53,244 bases of DNA from Clostridiales bacterium. GTDB taxonomy: Bacteria; Bacillota; Clostridia; Peptostreptococcales; Anaerovoracaceae. Of the stretch, positions 1 through 9,170 are shown piece after piece. The notes under the pieces are model-generated. The model worked only from the letters and a program-made list of their open reading frames with translations, made no database searches and was not told the DNA's origin. The position numbers were made by a program, and so were the translations under genes. The stretch spans positions 1 to 53,244 of the forward strand of contig WRJK01000004.1 of assembly GCA_009782285.1 (NCBI GenBank), read 5' to 3'. Every line of letters begins with the position of its first letter. Within the stretch, counting starts at the first letter, position 1.

Positions 1-205
1 CTTTGTAGCACTTGTTACACCAAATTATACTCCAAAACGGCAAAAAGTCAACAAGAATTTTTGAATGGTGATTTGTTTTCTGATCCGTATGTGATATTGT
101 CTTCTTAAACCGCACGTGAATTTGTCTCAGGCAATTATTTAGTGTATGATCATCTTATTCCGAAAAAAGAATGGGGTGAGGAAAATTAGGGGGACATGTC
201 TAAGA

Positions 206-1210
206 ATGAATGAACAACACAAATATGAAATTATCAAGGAACTGGCCGACCATGGCGGCAACAAAGAGCGGGCAGCTCTTGCCTTGGGTTGCTCGAAACG
301 CTCGGTGGACCGCCACATAGCGGGCTACAAGGCAAAAGGCAAGGCGTATTTCGTGCATGGCAACAGGGGGCGCGCACCGGCCCATGCATTGGGCGCCGCC
401 GCGCGGCAGGACATCCTTGACCTTTACACAAGCAAATACTGCGACGCGAATTTTGCCCACTTTGCCGAACTTGCCGCAGAAAGGGACGGCGTCGCCGTTT
501 CGGAGGGCACTGTCAGGAGCATATTGAAAGAAGCCGACGTATTTGAACAAATCCTGACGGCCTACGGCATCCCGTACATGTTTTACACTGACCGCAGGAC
601 TGTTTTCGAATACCGGAAAAACGGCAGCCAGGACACGGCTGACGACGCCTTCACGCAGTTCGGCTACGCCTGCAAGGCGCTTGGCGTCCACATCCAGACG
701 ACCAGCGTGCCTCAAGCCAAGGGGCGCGTCGAGCGGCTGGAAGGCGTGTCCACAATTGAGCAGGCCAACGCTTACCTTCCCGGGTTCGTTGAAAAATACA
801 ACGCGCGGTTCGCCCTGCCTGTCAATTTTACAGCATCCGTCTTTGAAACGCAACCCTCGCGCGAAAAAATCGACCTGACGCTGGCCGTCTTGACTGAGCG
901 CACCGTGGACGCCGGGCATTCTGTCAGGTTCAGCAACAAATACTTCAAAACCCTCGCGAAAGACGGTTTGCCAACGCACCTGCGCAAAGGCACGAAAGGG
1001 CTGGTGATCCAAGCTTTCTCCGGCAGCTTGTTTTTCAGCGTGGGCGAAGACGTCTTCGCCTTGGAGGAAATCCCACCGCACGAACGTGTTTCAAGGAACT
1101 TTGGCCCCGGCCTGCCCGCCGAAAAGCCAAAAAAACGCTACATACCGCCTCCGAGCCATCCTTGGCGGCTTCAAACGTTCGCCGCTTTTGTAAAAAAGCA
1201 GCAGGCCTGA
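206..1210 (+). pseudogene. Transposase with two in-frame internal deletions
   Basis: This is a DDE transposase resembling the ISNCY (IS1202) family. The N-terminus is a helix-turn-helix region (MNEQHKYEIIKELADHGGNK, with ALGCSKRSVDRH). The C-terminal half keeps YGIPYMFYTDRRTVFEY, the glutamate-bearing GRVER and the tail KKRYIPPPSHPW. From memory of the family, about 100 residues carrying the catalytic aspartates should separate VRSILKEA from FEQILTAYG. Here these join directly near 535-545. A second block of about 15 residues is missing after GRVER near 735, where the frame goes straight to EGVSTIEQANAYLP. Both losses keep the frame open, so the product is a shortened and probably catalytically dead protein. 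Start 206 is chosen because the family begins at this methionine; an in-frame upstream start at 146 is possible. Confidence 0.8.
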
Positions 1211-1518
1211 ACCTGCCGTCCGGTTTTTTGGTGGAGGCCGGGGGCACGGGGGCAGCGCCCCCGGTTTCAATAGCCGTACCTTTCTAATTCAAGGCGGTTT
1301 TGAGGGTACAATGGCAACACCGGTGCCTGAACTGTTTGCTCGTTCGGTTTCCAGGCATCGGCAGTTCTGCATGCCCTCAAAACGCGGCCTGTCAAGAAGC
1401 CGCTTTGCGGCAGGGTGGAGATTTTCCGCCCGGAGGGCAAAGAGGAAAATACTACCCGTTTCTTGACTTGCCGCAAGCCTTGTTTCTTGCCAGCTTCCCG
1501 TTTATGTTTGTTTTTTTT
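1211..1518. other. Non-coding right arm of the insertion sequence
   Basis: About 300 bp without a credible gene. It holds a GC-rich hairpin at 1247-1263 (CGGGGGC, 3-nt loop, GCCCCCG). It also holds a larger inverted repeat, TTTTGAGGG at 1298-1306 against CCCTCAAAA at 1374-1382, with a nested GAACTG/CAGTTC pair inside. The short frames here have no family resemblance or ribosome binding site, so I leave them out. Confidence 0.5.
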
Positions 1519-1545
1519 TGAGACAGAATCAAAAACGCTTGACAG

Positions 1546-2046
1546 CTAAATTTCAATCTCCTCGGGGTCGTTTTCCTCTAGGCAAAACCATTCTTTTTCG
1601 GTGAAATCCCTCCCGCTTATCTTCTCGATAGGCATTTTCATGTATCTTCCCCATGCAGTGGCTGCAACGCTGCCGTCGGGAAGCAGAAGCTCGCCTGTGC
1701 CCTCGAAAAGCTTCCTGCTGTTTTTCGTTATCCTTGCCACCGCCTTTAGGCCTGCATCCGTGGGCACCGGCTTCTTGTATTTGACGCCAAGTTCCACAGT
1801 AACTCCCCACATGCCCGGCTCTTTGATGCACATGGCCCTGCCAATGAGCTCGTCCAGCACGGCAGCCGCTATGCCGCCGTGAACCCGCCCAGGATAGCTC
1901 TGATGCCAACCTCTTGAATGGAAGGCGACAGCCAGCTCGCCGTTTTCCAGCTCGTAGAACCGGCCGTTCAAGCCGAATTCGTTTTCGACGCCGCAAACCA
2001 TGCAGTTTGCGCTATTGTTTTGCTTTGAAATGATTTTATATTTCAT
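1546..2046 (-). CDS. PaaI-like hotdog-fold thioesterase
   Basis: A probable acyl-CoA thioesterase of the PaaI/YbgC hotdog superfamily, about 166 residues. The core hotdog helix motif is visible as HGGIAAAVLDELIGRA, where the acidic residue of VLDE is the usual catalytic position. Strands after it (VTVELGVKYKKPVP) and the closing GTGELLLPDGSVAATA follow the family pattern. An N-terminal CMVCG resembles the Cys pair found in several clostridial members. I start at ATG 2046 (MKYKII) because relatives begin this way; a GTG at 2076 adds ten residues. No strong Shine-Dalgarno precedes either start. The physiological substrate cannot be read from the sequence. A promoter lies about 110 bp upstream. 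Confidence 0.8.
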   Translation of the reverse strand: MKYKIISKQNNSANCMVCGVENEFGLNGRFYELENGELAVAFHSRGWHQSYPGRVHGGIAAAVLDELIGRAMCIKEPGMWGVTVELGVKYKKPVPTDAGLKAVARITKNSRKLFEGTGELLLPDGSVAATAWGRYMKMPIEKISGRDFTEKEWFCLEENDPEEIEI

Positions 2047-2155
2047 GGTTTTTGTATCACTGGTTCCATATAACACTGCCTGAGAAGAACGAAAAAATCG
2101 CTGTCATCCTCTTCTGCAACCCGCACACTTCCTTTCTCAACGGAATATAGTACTA

Positions 2156-2184
2156 ATGATACTACGTTTATCCGAAAAAGTCAA
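2156..2184 (-). promoter_or_regulatory. Sigma-A-type promoter of the thioesterase gene
   Basis: On the minus strand a TTGACT -35 (2179-2184) and TATCAT -10 (2156-2161) are separated by exactly 17 bp. It lies between kynU and the thioesterase gene, and points at the latter. Confidence 0.55.
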
Positions 2185-2206
2185 GAAGAATATGAACGAA
2201 TGTTCT

Positions 2207-3499
2207 TCAAGCTACAATCTCCCGCTTGCTGTCCATGAAGAGGTATTCCCTAGCATCCATGATGTCCTTTATCGTGCTGATCACTCTCCATATTTCATGA
2301 TAAGTCGTGTAAAGCGCCACAGGGGCGAAGCGTATGATGTCCGGGTAGCGGAAATCCGGTACCACGCCATGTTTTTTCAAGCATGCGTTGATCTTGACTG
2401 CTTCCTTTGGATGCGCTAGGCCGACGTGGCCACCGCGCCGCTCAGGTTCCCTTGGCGTTGCTATTAAAAACCCGTACTCGTCGGCAAGCAGCGAATCGAT
2501 CAAAAACATCATGTAAGCCGTCATGTGCAGCGACTTCCTGCGGACATTGTCCATCCCGAACTCTTCAAAAACCTTCAGTGAACCCTCTACTGGTGCCATG
2601 CTGAAAATGTTCGGTGTGCCGATCTGCCATGCCCCGACATTCTTAGCCGGTTCAAATTCCAAAGACATGTCAAACTGCCTGTCCTTGGCATAGCTGAACC
2701 ATCCTGGCAGGCCTGGCATCCTGCCATGGTGCCGTCTGTTGACGAACAAGCCTGCCGATGCGCCCGGCCCACCGTTCAAATACTTGTAGCAGCACCAGAC
2801 CGCGAAATCCACGTCCCATTCGTGCAGTTTGTGCGGGACGCTCCCTGCAGAGTGGCAGCAGTCGAAGCCGATCAGCACCCCTTTTTCGTGGGCTTTTCTC
2901 GTCAGCCTTTCAACGTCCAGCAGCTGGCCGCTGCGGTAGAGCACAGCAGGCAACAGCGCAACGGAAACCTCTTCAGTGAATGCTTCGACGATGTCTTCCT
3001 CAAGTAGCGTGCGACCGTCGCGGCTTTTTACAAGTACAAGATGATCTTCCAAGAGCCCGTGCAGTCGGACATGCCCCTGCGCCGCATATATGTCAGACGG
3101 GAAATTCAGTTCGTCCATCACGATCTTCGCTCTTTTTCCAGAAGGCTTGTAAAACGTGGATAACATGTTGTGTATGTTGACAGTCGTGCTTCCTGTGACC
3201 ACCACCTCGTCTTCAAGGGCACCGACAATCCCGGCCATCCTTGCGCCCAAGCTCTCCGGATAATAGAACCAAGGGTTTTTTGCGCCCATCCAACCGTCAA
3301 TCCCCAGTTTTTTATAGTCCTCAACGGCAGACAGCAACACACCCTCCGCATCTTTGGGCATGAGGCCAAGAGAATTGCCGTCCATGTAGACAACATCCGG
3401 GTTTTTGTGGAACCTGTCCGAAAAGTTCAGGTTGTCTGCCTCGTCCAGCCCTTTTGCAAAAGACTCGCTGGCGTTAAAGTTGTAATCGTTAAAAATCAT
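2207..3499 (-). CDS. kynU: Kynureninase
   Basis: A PLP-dependent fold-type I enzyme that cleaves kynurenine (or 3-hydroxykynurenine) to anthranilate and alanine. The 430-residue length is normal. The N-terminal substrate signature VYMDGNSLGLMPK is present, as are ELNFPSDIYAAQG, the aspartate-bearing GFDCCHSAGSVPH and the PLP lysine K239 in WCCYKYLNGGPGA. The C-terminal PDIIRFAPVALYTT matches the family end. The start ATG follows AAAGGTGG. No tryptophan dioxygenase, kynurenine formamidase or anthranilate-using gene is nearby, so this looks like a stand-alone salvage or scavenging enzyme. It sits just downstream of the tuf terminator with no clear promoter of its own. Confidence 0.93.
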   Translation of the reverse strand: MIFNDYNFNASESFAKGLDEADNLNFSDRFHKNPDVVYMDGNSLGLMPKDAEGVLLSAVEDYKKLGIDGWMGAKNPWFYYPESLGARMAGIVGALEDEVVVTGSTTVNIHNMLSTFYKPSGKRAKIVMDELNFPSDIYAAQGHVRLHGLLEDHLVLVKSRDGRTLLEEDIVEAFTEEVSVALLPAVLYRSGQLLDVERLTRKAHEKGVLIGFDCCHSAGSVPHKLHEWDVDFAVWCCYKYLNGGPGASAGLFVNRRHHGRMPGLPGWFSYAKDRQFDMSLEFEPAKNVGAWQIGTPNIFSMAPVEGSLKVFEEFGMDNVRRKSLHMTAYMMFLIDSLLADEYGFLIATPREPERRGGHVGLAHPKEAVKINACLKKHGVVPDFRYPDIIRFAPVALYTTYHEIWRVISTIKDIMDAREYLFMDSKREIVA

Positions 3500-3523
3500 T
3501 CAGTTGCCCACCTTTGAAAAATG

Positions 3524-3556
3524 TCAAAAAACTAAAAGGGGAGCGAGGCTCCCCTT
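3524..3556 (-). terminator. Rho-independent terminator of tuf
   Basis: A perfect 9-bp stem, AAGGGGAGC (3536-3544) against GCTCCCCTT (3548-3556), with a 3-nt loop. On the minus strand it is followed by TTTAGTTTTTTG, so it terminates the tuf transcript 13 bp after the stop codon. Confidence 0.9.
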
Positions 3557-3568
3557 CATAATTTTCTT

Positions 3569-4762
<1,194 letters not shown>

Positions 4763-4801
4763 TTTTTTAACCTCCCGATAAAAATCTTTTTCAAGAATAT
4801 T

Positions 4802-4877
<76 letters not shown>

Positions 4878-4889
4878 ACGATTATAGTT

Positions 4890-4919
4890 ATTTTACTACA
4901 CAAATATCATATATGTCAA
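4890..4919 (-). promoter_or_regulatory. Promoter of tRNA-Thr and tuf
   Basis: TTGACA (4914-4919) and TAAAAT (4890-4895) are 18 bp apart on the minus strand. The predicted start lies only a few bases before the mature 5' end of the tRNA, so tRNA-Thr and tuf probably share this transcript. Confidence 0.65.
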
Positions 4920-4987
4920 TGCTATTTTCCAAGTCTAAGGTAGACTTCTAGCTTTCTTTTTGCGCGTTGGGCGGCATTGGCCTCTGC

Positions 4988-5740
4988 TCATGGGTTTTTT
5001 TGTTTTCCATCCCTCTGTCTCCGCACCTCGTACATCAAAACTGCGGCTGCATTTGAAGCGTTCAGCGAGCTGATCTTTCCTTTCATCGTTATCGCCAGCA
5101 CAAAATCGCATTTCTCTTTGACCAGCTTCCCGATCCCTGTTCCTTCGCTCCCAACAACAAGCCCTATGCCGCCTGTCAAATCCGCTTCGTAGTAGAGTTG
5201 CCCGTCCATGTCGCAAGCCGCTATCCAAAGCCCCATGCTTTTTAGCTTTTCGACCGCTTGTGCGATATTTGGGACTTTTGCGCAAAGCATGTGCTCCGTG
5301 GCGCCGGCAGACGCTTTTACAGCAGCAGCAGTGATTCCTGCTGCCCTTCTCTTCGGAATGATGACGCCGTGGGCGCCGGCCGCCTCTGCGGTCCTAATGA
5401 CAGCCCCTAAATTGTGCGGATCCTCGACGCCGTCAAGAATCACGACAAAAGGGTCTTCCCCACGCTCTTCCGCAAGTGCCATGATGTCTTCCACCTCGCA
5501 GTAGCTGTGCGCCAAAACGATGGCAACCACTCCTTGGTTGCCGCTGCCTGACAGCCTGTCAAGCACCTGCTTTTCTTCATAATGGACGGGAACCCCGTTG
5601 TCCTTCGCTATGGCGGCGATCTTTTTTATCGACCCTTCTGCCCCTTTTGCGATAAACAGTTTCTCAATTTCCCTGCCTGCATTCATAGCCTCAATGACGG
5701 GATTCCTCCCCACAATCATGCCTTCTGCTGTTTCTTTCAC
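4988..5740 (-). CDS. rlmB: 23S rRNA (guanosine-2'-O-)-methyltransferase RlmB, TrmH family
   Basis: A SPOUT-class 2'-O-methyltransferase of 250 residues, expected to modify G2251 (E. coli numbering) of 23S rRNA. The N-terminal substrate-binding domain starts with GRNPVIEAMNAG. The three TrmH motifs are visible: ILDGVEDPHNLGAVIRTAEA (motif 1), LVVGSEGTGI (motif 2) and SLNASNAAAVLMYE (motif 3), which form the knotted SAM site. It starts with GTG and overlaps the end of folA by 4 bp (GTGA at 5737-5740), so translation is probably coupled. The link to mrnC and cysS upstream is the usual Firmicutes order, here interrupted by thyA, folA and a small gene. Confidence 0.93.
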   Translation of the reverse strand: MKETAEGMIVGRNPVIEAMNAGREIEKLFIAKGAEGSIKKIAAIAKDNGVPVHYEEKQVLDRLSGSGNQGVVAIVLAHSYCEVEDIMALAEERGEDPFVVILDGVEDPHNLGAVIRTAEAAGAHGVIIPKRRAAGITAAAVKASAGATEHMLCAKVPNIAQAVEKLKSMGLWIAACDMDGQLYYEADLTGGIGLVVGSEGTGIGKLVKEKCDFVLAITMKGKISSLNASNAAAVLMYEVRRQRDGKQKNP

Positions 5741-6225
5741 TTTTTGTTCCTTACGTATTCAATGAATTGGTATTTAACTGAATTTTCTCCCACTATCCCG
5801 CTTGACCACGCAATGGCATATTTGTCCGGGTTTTCGTCCAAGTTGGGGAAATGCCTGTCAGCTTCAAACGCTGCGAAGATCTTTGTTATAAAAAACCTGT
5901 CGCAATACTCGAAAAACTCTTCGTATATGGCTTGCCCCCCCGCCACAAACACGTCCTCGCTGTTTTTGCCGCCCAAGTATTCAAGGGCGTCCGCTAGAGA
6001 ACAAAATGCTTTGCAAGCCGGTTTAAAGCCGGGATCCCTCGACAAAACCACGGTCTCCCTTCCCGGCAGTGGATTGCCGATGCTGTCGTAGGTCTCACGC
6101 CCCATAACAACCGTCTTGCCGAGGGTTTTTTCCTTGAAATGCTTCAGGTCACCCGGCAGGCGTACCAGCAGTTTTCCGTTTCGCCCAATGCCCCAGTTTT
6201 CGTCAACTGCCGCTATTGCGTTCAT
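5737..6225 (-). CDS. folA: Dihydrofolate reductase
   Basis: NADPH-dependent reduction of dihydrofolate to tetrahydrofolate, needed to recycle the cofactor oxidised by the adjacent thymidylate synthase. The protein has 162 residues, the usual length. Motifs are MNAIAAVDENWGIGRNGKL at the N-terminus, LPGDLKHFKEKT with the folate-binding acidic residue, VVMGRETYDSIGNPLPGR and the NADPH loop VFVAGGQAIYE. It lies 26 bp after thyA and overlaps rlmB by 4 bp. Confidence 0.96.
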   Translation of the reverse strand: MNAIAAVDENWGIGRNGKLLVRLPGDLKHFKEKTLGKTVVMGRETYDSIGNPLPGRETVVLSRDPGFKPACKAFCSLADALEYLGGKNSEDVFVAGGQAIYEEFFEYCDRFFITKIFAAFEADRHFPNLDENPDKYAIAWSSGIVGENSVKYQFIEYVRNKK

Positions 6226-6251
6226 CGTCCAATTTCTCCTCTCTGTCTTCT

Positions 6252-7082
6252 CTACACCGCGACAGGTATATCTTTTATCTGAGGGTTTGTTTTGTAGTCG
6301 TGAATGTGTATGTCATTCACCGTGTAATCATAAAAATCCATAACGTTAGGGTTCAGGCAGAATTTCGGAGCAGGGTACATTTGCCTTTTAATAAGCTCCG
6401 ATACAATAGGTATATGCCTGTCGTATATATGTGCGTCCGCTATTACATGCACCAACTCCCCCGCCACAAGCCCAGATACTTGAGCCATCATGTGAACTAA
6501 CACCGAATACTGCACTACATTCCAGTTGTTTGCAGTAAGTATATCTTGGGAGCGCTGGTTCAGCAAGGCGTTAAGTTTTTTCCCTGTTACATTAAACGTC
6601 ATGCTGTATGCACATGGTTCGAGGTTCATCTCGGATAGGTCGCTGAAATTGTACATGTTTGTCATAATCCTTCGAGAATACGGCGTGTTTTTGAGTTGCC
6701 AGACGACGTTGTCTACCTGATCCATCTCCCCTTGGGGGAATTTATACTTTTTCGCAAGCTGATAGCCATAGGCTTTGCCAATTGATCCGTCGTCGCTTGC
6801 CCATTCATCCCATATGTGGCTTGTAAGGTCTTTTACATTGTTTGACTTTTTCTGCCATATCCAAAGGAGTTCGTCCACAGCTGATTTGATCGCGGTCGGC
6901 CTCAGTGTCAGTGCCGGGAATTCTTCTGAAAGGTCATACCTGTTAACGATGCCAAAAGCCTTGATCGTGTGAGCTGGCGTCCCGTCGGGCCATTTCGCCC
7001 TAACTTCATGCCCGAAAGACGAATATCCGCTGTCTAGTATTTTCCTGCACATCGACACAAACTGTTTGTCTGCTTTGCCCAT
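6252..7082 (-). CDS. thyA: Thymidylate synthase (ThyA type, divergent active-site loop)
   Basis: Makes dTMP from dUMP with methylene-tetrahydrofolate, forming a pair with folA downstream. The start ATG 7082 (MGKADKQFVS) follows an AGGGGGAAGGG ribosome binding site; the longer open frame upstream overlaps another gene. The protein has 276 residues. The nucleophile is C157 in EPCAYSMTFNV. Classical ThyA has PCH with Q two residues before F, so histidine and glutamine are replaced here. The dUMP-binding LNQRSQDILTANNWNV and DAHIYDRHI remain. This fits a divergent ThyA-like branch rather than ThyX, which lacks these motifs. Confidence 0.88.
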   Translation of the reverse strand: MGKADKQFVSMCRKILDSGYSSFGHEVRAKWPDGTPAHTIKAFGIVNRYDLSEEFPALTLRPTAIKSAVDELLWIWQKKSNNVKDLTSHIWDEWASDDGSIGKAYGYQLAKKYKFPQGEMDQVDNVVWQLKNTPYSRRIMTNMYNFSDLSEMNLEPCAYSMTFNVTGKKLNALLNQRSQDILTANNWNVVQYSVLVHMMAQVSGLVAGELVHVIADAHIYDRHIPIVSELIKRQMYPAPKFCLNPNVMDFYDYTVNDIHIHDYKTNPQIKDIPVAV

Positions 7083-7114
7083 GACTATCCCTTCCCCCTG
7101 ATGAAACATGTTTT

Positions 7115-7318
7115 TCACAATACAATGAACCTGATAATTAGCCCAATAGCGCCTAGGACGCATACCCCGAGGTATACCTTTTCGTTTCTCGTCCATTTCA
7201 AGTTCTTGGGCTGCTTCTTGTATTCCTCGTTGTAAGCTTTGGTAATTTCCCTGTTGGTCATGTAGTAGTCCCACATGACTCCTTTGAACTTGTTTTCCCT
7301 TTTTCTGTTGTCAGCCAT
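7115..7318 (-). CDS. Small single-span membrane protein, unknown
   Basis: A 67-residue protein starting at ATG 7318 (MADNRKRENKFKG). GGAGG at 7324-7328 lies 5 bp upstream, and this strong site decides the start. It overlaps the end of mrnC by 8 bp. The first two thirds are very polar and basic (EITKAYNEEYKKQPKNLKW). The last 20 residues form one hydrophobic segment (VYLGVCVLGAIGLIIRFIVL) ending at the C-terminus, like a tail-anchored protein with its charged part in the cytoplasm. I do not recognise a family. The tight packing between mrnC and thyA suggests a real translated gene. Confidence 0.65.
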   Translation of the reverse strand: MADNRKRENKFKGVMWDYYMTNREITKAYNEEYKKQPKNLKWTRNEKVYLGVCVLGAIGLIIRFIVL

Positions 7319-7712
7319 CTTCGCCTCCGTTCCGAGTTGCCAAAAAAGCAAGGTTCAAGATTTCCTCCAGCCTTTTTTCGTCACCGTCCAAATAGAGGCG
7401 CCCTATTAGGGCTTCGAAAGCTGTCGCCATTTTGTACGTGAGAGGGTCTGCGTTTTTGGGTTTTGTAGCCGGCTTGCGGTTTCTTGCCCTCCTGACCAGA
7501 TCCTGCTCGTCTTCCGAAAGCTCGTCAATAATCGACCTGACAGCCTTTGCTTGGGCTTCTGCCTTCACGTACTTCACAGCCATGCTGTGCAGCCTGTCCG
7601 CGTTTGCCTGCCCGCTTTCAAGAACCCGCTCCCTCACATGCAGTTCGTACACGGCGTCGCCGATAAAAGCGAGGGCTGTGGTGTTTAGCTGCTTGCCCGC
7701 ATGTGCCCCCAT
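7311..7712 (-). CDS. mrnC: Mini-ribonuclease III (23S rRNA maturation)
   Basis: A 133-residue RNase III catalytic domain without the double-stranded RNA-binding domain, which in Bacillus matures the ends of 23S rRNA. The signature helix is ALAFIGDAVYELHVRERVL with D19, and the second acidic cluster is in ATAFEALIGRLYLDGDEKR. It overlaps the cysS stop codon by one base (TAATG), and its ribosome binding site AAGGAG lies in the end of cysS, so the two are translationally coupled. The cysS-mrnC pairing is standard in Firmicutes. Confidence 0.93.
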   Translation of the reverse strand: MGAHAGKQLNTTALAFIGDAVYELHVRERVLESGQANADRLHSMAVKYVKAEAQAKAVRSIIDELSEDEQDLVRRARNRKPATKPKNADPLTYKMATAFEALIGRLYLDGDEKRLEEILNLAFLATRNGGEDG

Positions 7713-9112
7713 TACTCCTTTGTCACCTGAACCCCTTGAGGCGTGTCTTTGAGCGTTATCCCTCGCGCTTTGAGCATATCCCTTATTTCGTCCGCCTTGG
7801 CAAAGTTTTTTTCCTTTCGGGCTTTCTGCCTTTCCTCGACAAGGGCTGCCACGTCGCTGTCAATGGCTCCGCCGTCCACTTGCCCTTGAAGAAGGCCCAG
7901 CACCTCCGTAAGCTCCGCAAGGCACTTCAGCGACTCTTGCGCGAATTCCTTTGAAGCCCCGTCCCTGACTGCGGTGTTTATTGCAGTGACAAGCCCGAAG
8001 ACTGCTGTTATGGCGTCGGCGGTGTTGAGGTCGTCGTCCATGGCAGCGGTGAAGCTTTCTCTGAACCGGCTGTGCTTTTCGCACTCAGCCTTTTCACATT
8101 CTGTCATCTGCCCCGTCCCAGTCTCGATAAGGTGGATCAGGTTGCTTTTTGCATTCTGTAGCCGGGCAAGGCCGTTTTTCGCCTGCTCCATCAAGGTGTC
8201 GCTGAAATTGATTGGGTTCCTATAATGCCCGGAAAGCAGGAAAAACCGTACGGCTTCGCCGCTGAATTCTTTCAGTATGTCGCGCACCATGAAAAAGTTG
8301 CCTTTTGACTTCGACATTTTCTCATTGTCTATGGTAATGTACCCGTTGTGCATCCAGTACCTTGCAAAAGTTTTCCCGTTTTCCGCCTCTGATTGGGCTA
8401 TTTCGTTTTCGTGGTGGGGGAAAATCAGATCCTGTCCTCCAGCGTGTATGTCGATGGTTTCCCCAAGATACTTTTTGGACATGGCAGAGCACTCAATGTG
8501 CCACCCCGGCCTCCCCATGCCCCATGGGGAATCCCACGCGACCTCGTCTTCTGTTTTCTTGGCTTTCCACAGTGCGAAATCAAGAGGGTCTCTTTTGACC
8601 TCCGTGGTTTCGACCCTCGCCCCGAGCTCAAGGTCTTCGACCTTCTGCCTTGAGAGCTTGCCGTAGCCCGGGAATTTCCTAGTGCTGTAATAAACGTCTC
8701 CGCCCGTTTCATATGCGAACCCTTTGCTGATGAGCCCACTGACGAACTCGACGATCTCCTTCATGTTCTCGGTGACTTTGGGATGCACGTCCGCTTTCTT
8801 GACGTTCAGCGCCCCGGCGTCCTCATAGTATTCCTCAATGTATTTTTCACTGACTTCAAGGGCGCTTATGCCTTCTTCCCTTGCCTTGTTGATTATCTTG
8901 TCATCCACGTCGGTGAAATTCTGAACGTACTTTATCTTGTGCCCCCTGTACTCCATGTACCGCCTGAATGTGTCAAAGACGACGAAAGGCCTGGCGTTCC
9001 CAATATGGAAAAGGTTGTAGACAGTCGGGCCGCACACGTACATTTTGATTTCATTTTCGTCTAGCGGAACAAAATCTTCCTTCATTCTTGTCATAGTGTT
9101 GTATATTCTCAT
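7712..9112 (-). CDS. cysS: Cysteinyl-tRNA synthetase
   Basis: A class I aminoacyl-tRNA synthetase of 466 residues. C27 in YVCGPTVYN and the zinc ligands downstream (WHIECSAMS, HHENE) form the cysteine-binding zinc site. The HIGH signature is FHIGNARPF (residues 35-43) and the KMSKS signature is EKMSKSKGNF. The start is ATG 9112 (MRIYNTMTRM) with GGGAGG about 8 bp upstream. No T-box leader is visible; a good promoter lies about 60 bp upstream. The downstream gene mrnC overlaps its stop codon. Confidence 0.96.
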   Translation of the reverse strand: MRIYNTMTRMKEDFVPLDENEIKMYVCGPTVYNLFHIGNARPFVVFDTFRRYMEYRGHKIKYVQNFTDVDDKIINKAREEGISALEVSEKYIEEYYEDAGALNVKKADVHPKVTENMKEIVEFVSGLISKGFAYETGGDVYYSTRKFPGYGKLSRQKVEDLELGARVETTEVKRDPLDFALWKAKKTEDEVAWDSPWGMGRPGWHIECSAMSKKYLGETIDIHAGGQDLIFPHHENEIAQSEAENGKTFARYWMHNGYITIDNEKMSKSKGNFFMVRDILKEFSGEAVRFFLLSGHYRNPINFSDTLMEQAKNGLARLQNAKSNLIHLIETGTGQMTECEKAECEKHSRFRESFTAAMDDDLNTADAITAVFGLVTAINTAVRDGASKEFAQESLKCLAELTEVLGLLQGQVDGGAIDSDVAALVEERQKARKEKNFAKADEIRDMLKARGITLKDTPQGVQVTKE

Positions 9113-9145
9113 CGAATTTCCTCCCTTCGCATCTGAAAACATTAA

Positions 9146-9167
9146 AGGCAGGTGGTTATACCTGCCT
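9146..9167. promoter_or_regulatory. Perfect palindrome at the cysS transcription start
   Basis: AGGCAGGT (9146-9153) and ACCTGCCT (9160-9167) form an 8-bp inverted repeat with a 6-bp centre. It sits directly after the cysS -10 box, over the predicted +1. On the minus strand it is followed by TTTAAT, so it could alternatively be a weak terminator for the peptidase gene upstream. Confidence 0.45.
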
Positions 9168-9170
9168 GAG

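Larger units (their letters stand above)
123..1525 (+). mobile_element. ISNCY/IS1202-like insertion sequence, internally deleted
   Basis: The element is bounded by a 7-bp inverted pair, TGTCTCA at 123-129 and TGAGACA at 1519-1525. A transposase reading frame lies near the left end and about 300 bp of non-coding DNA lies to the right. The bases just outside are not a convincing long target duplication; only GAAT at 118-121 and 1526-1529 is shared. The family call rests on the transposase. The ends are my inference from the short inverted repeat and could be off by some bases. Confidence 0.6.

Noticed and set aside
200-1081. Long frame opposite the transposase
   Set aside because: No ribosome binding site and no recognisable motifs; the plus-strand transposase explains the region.
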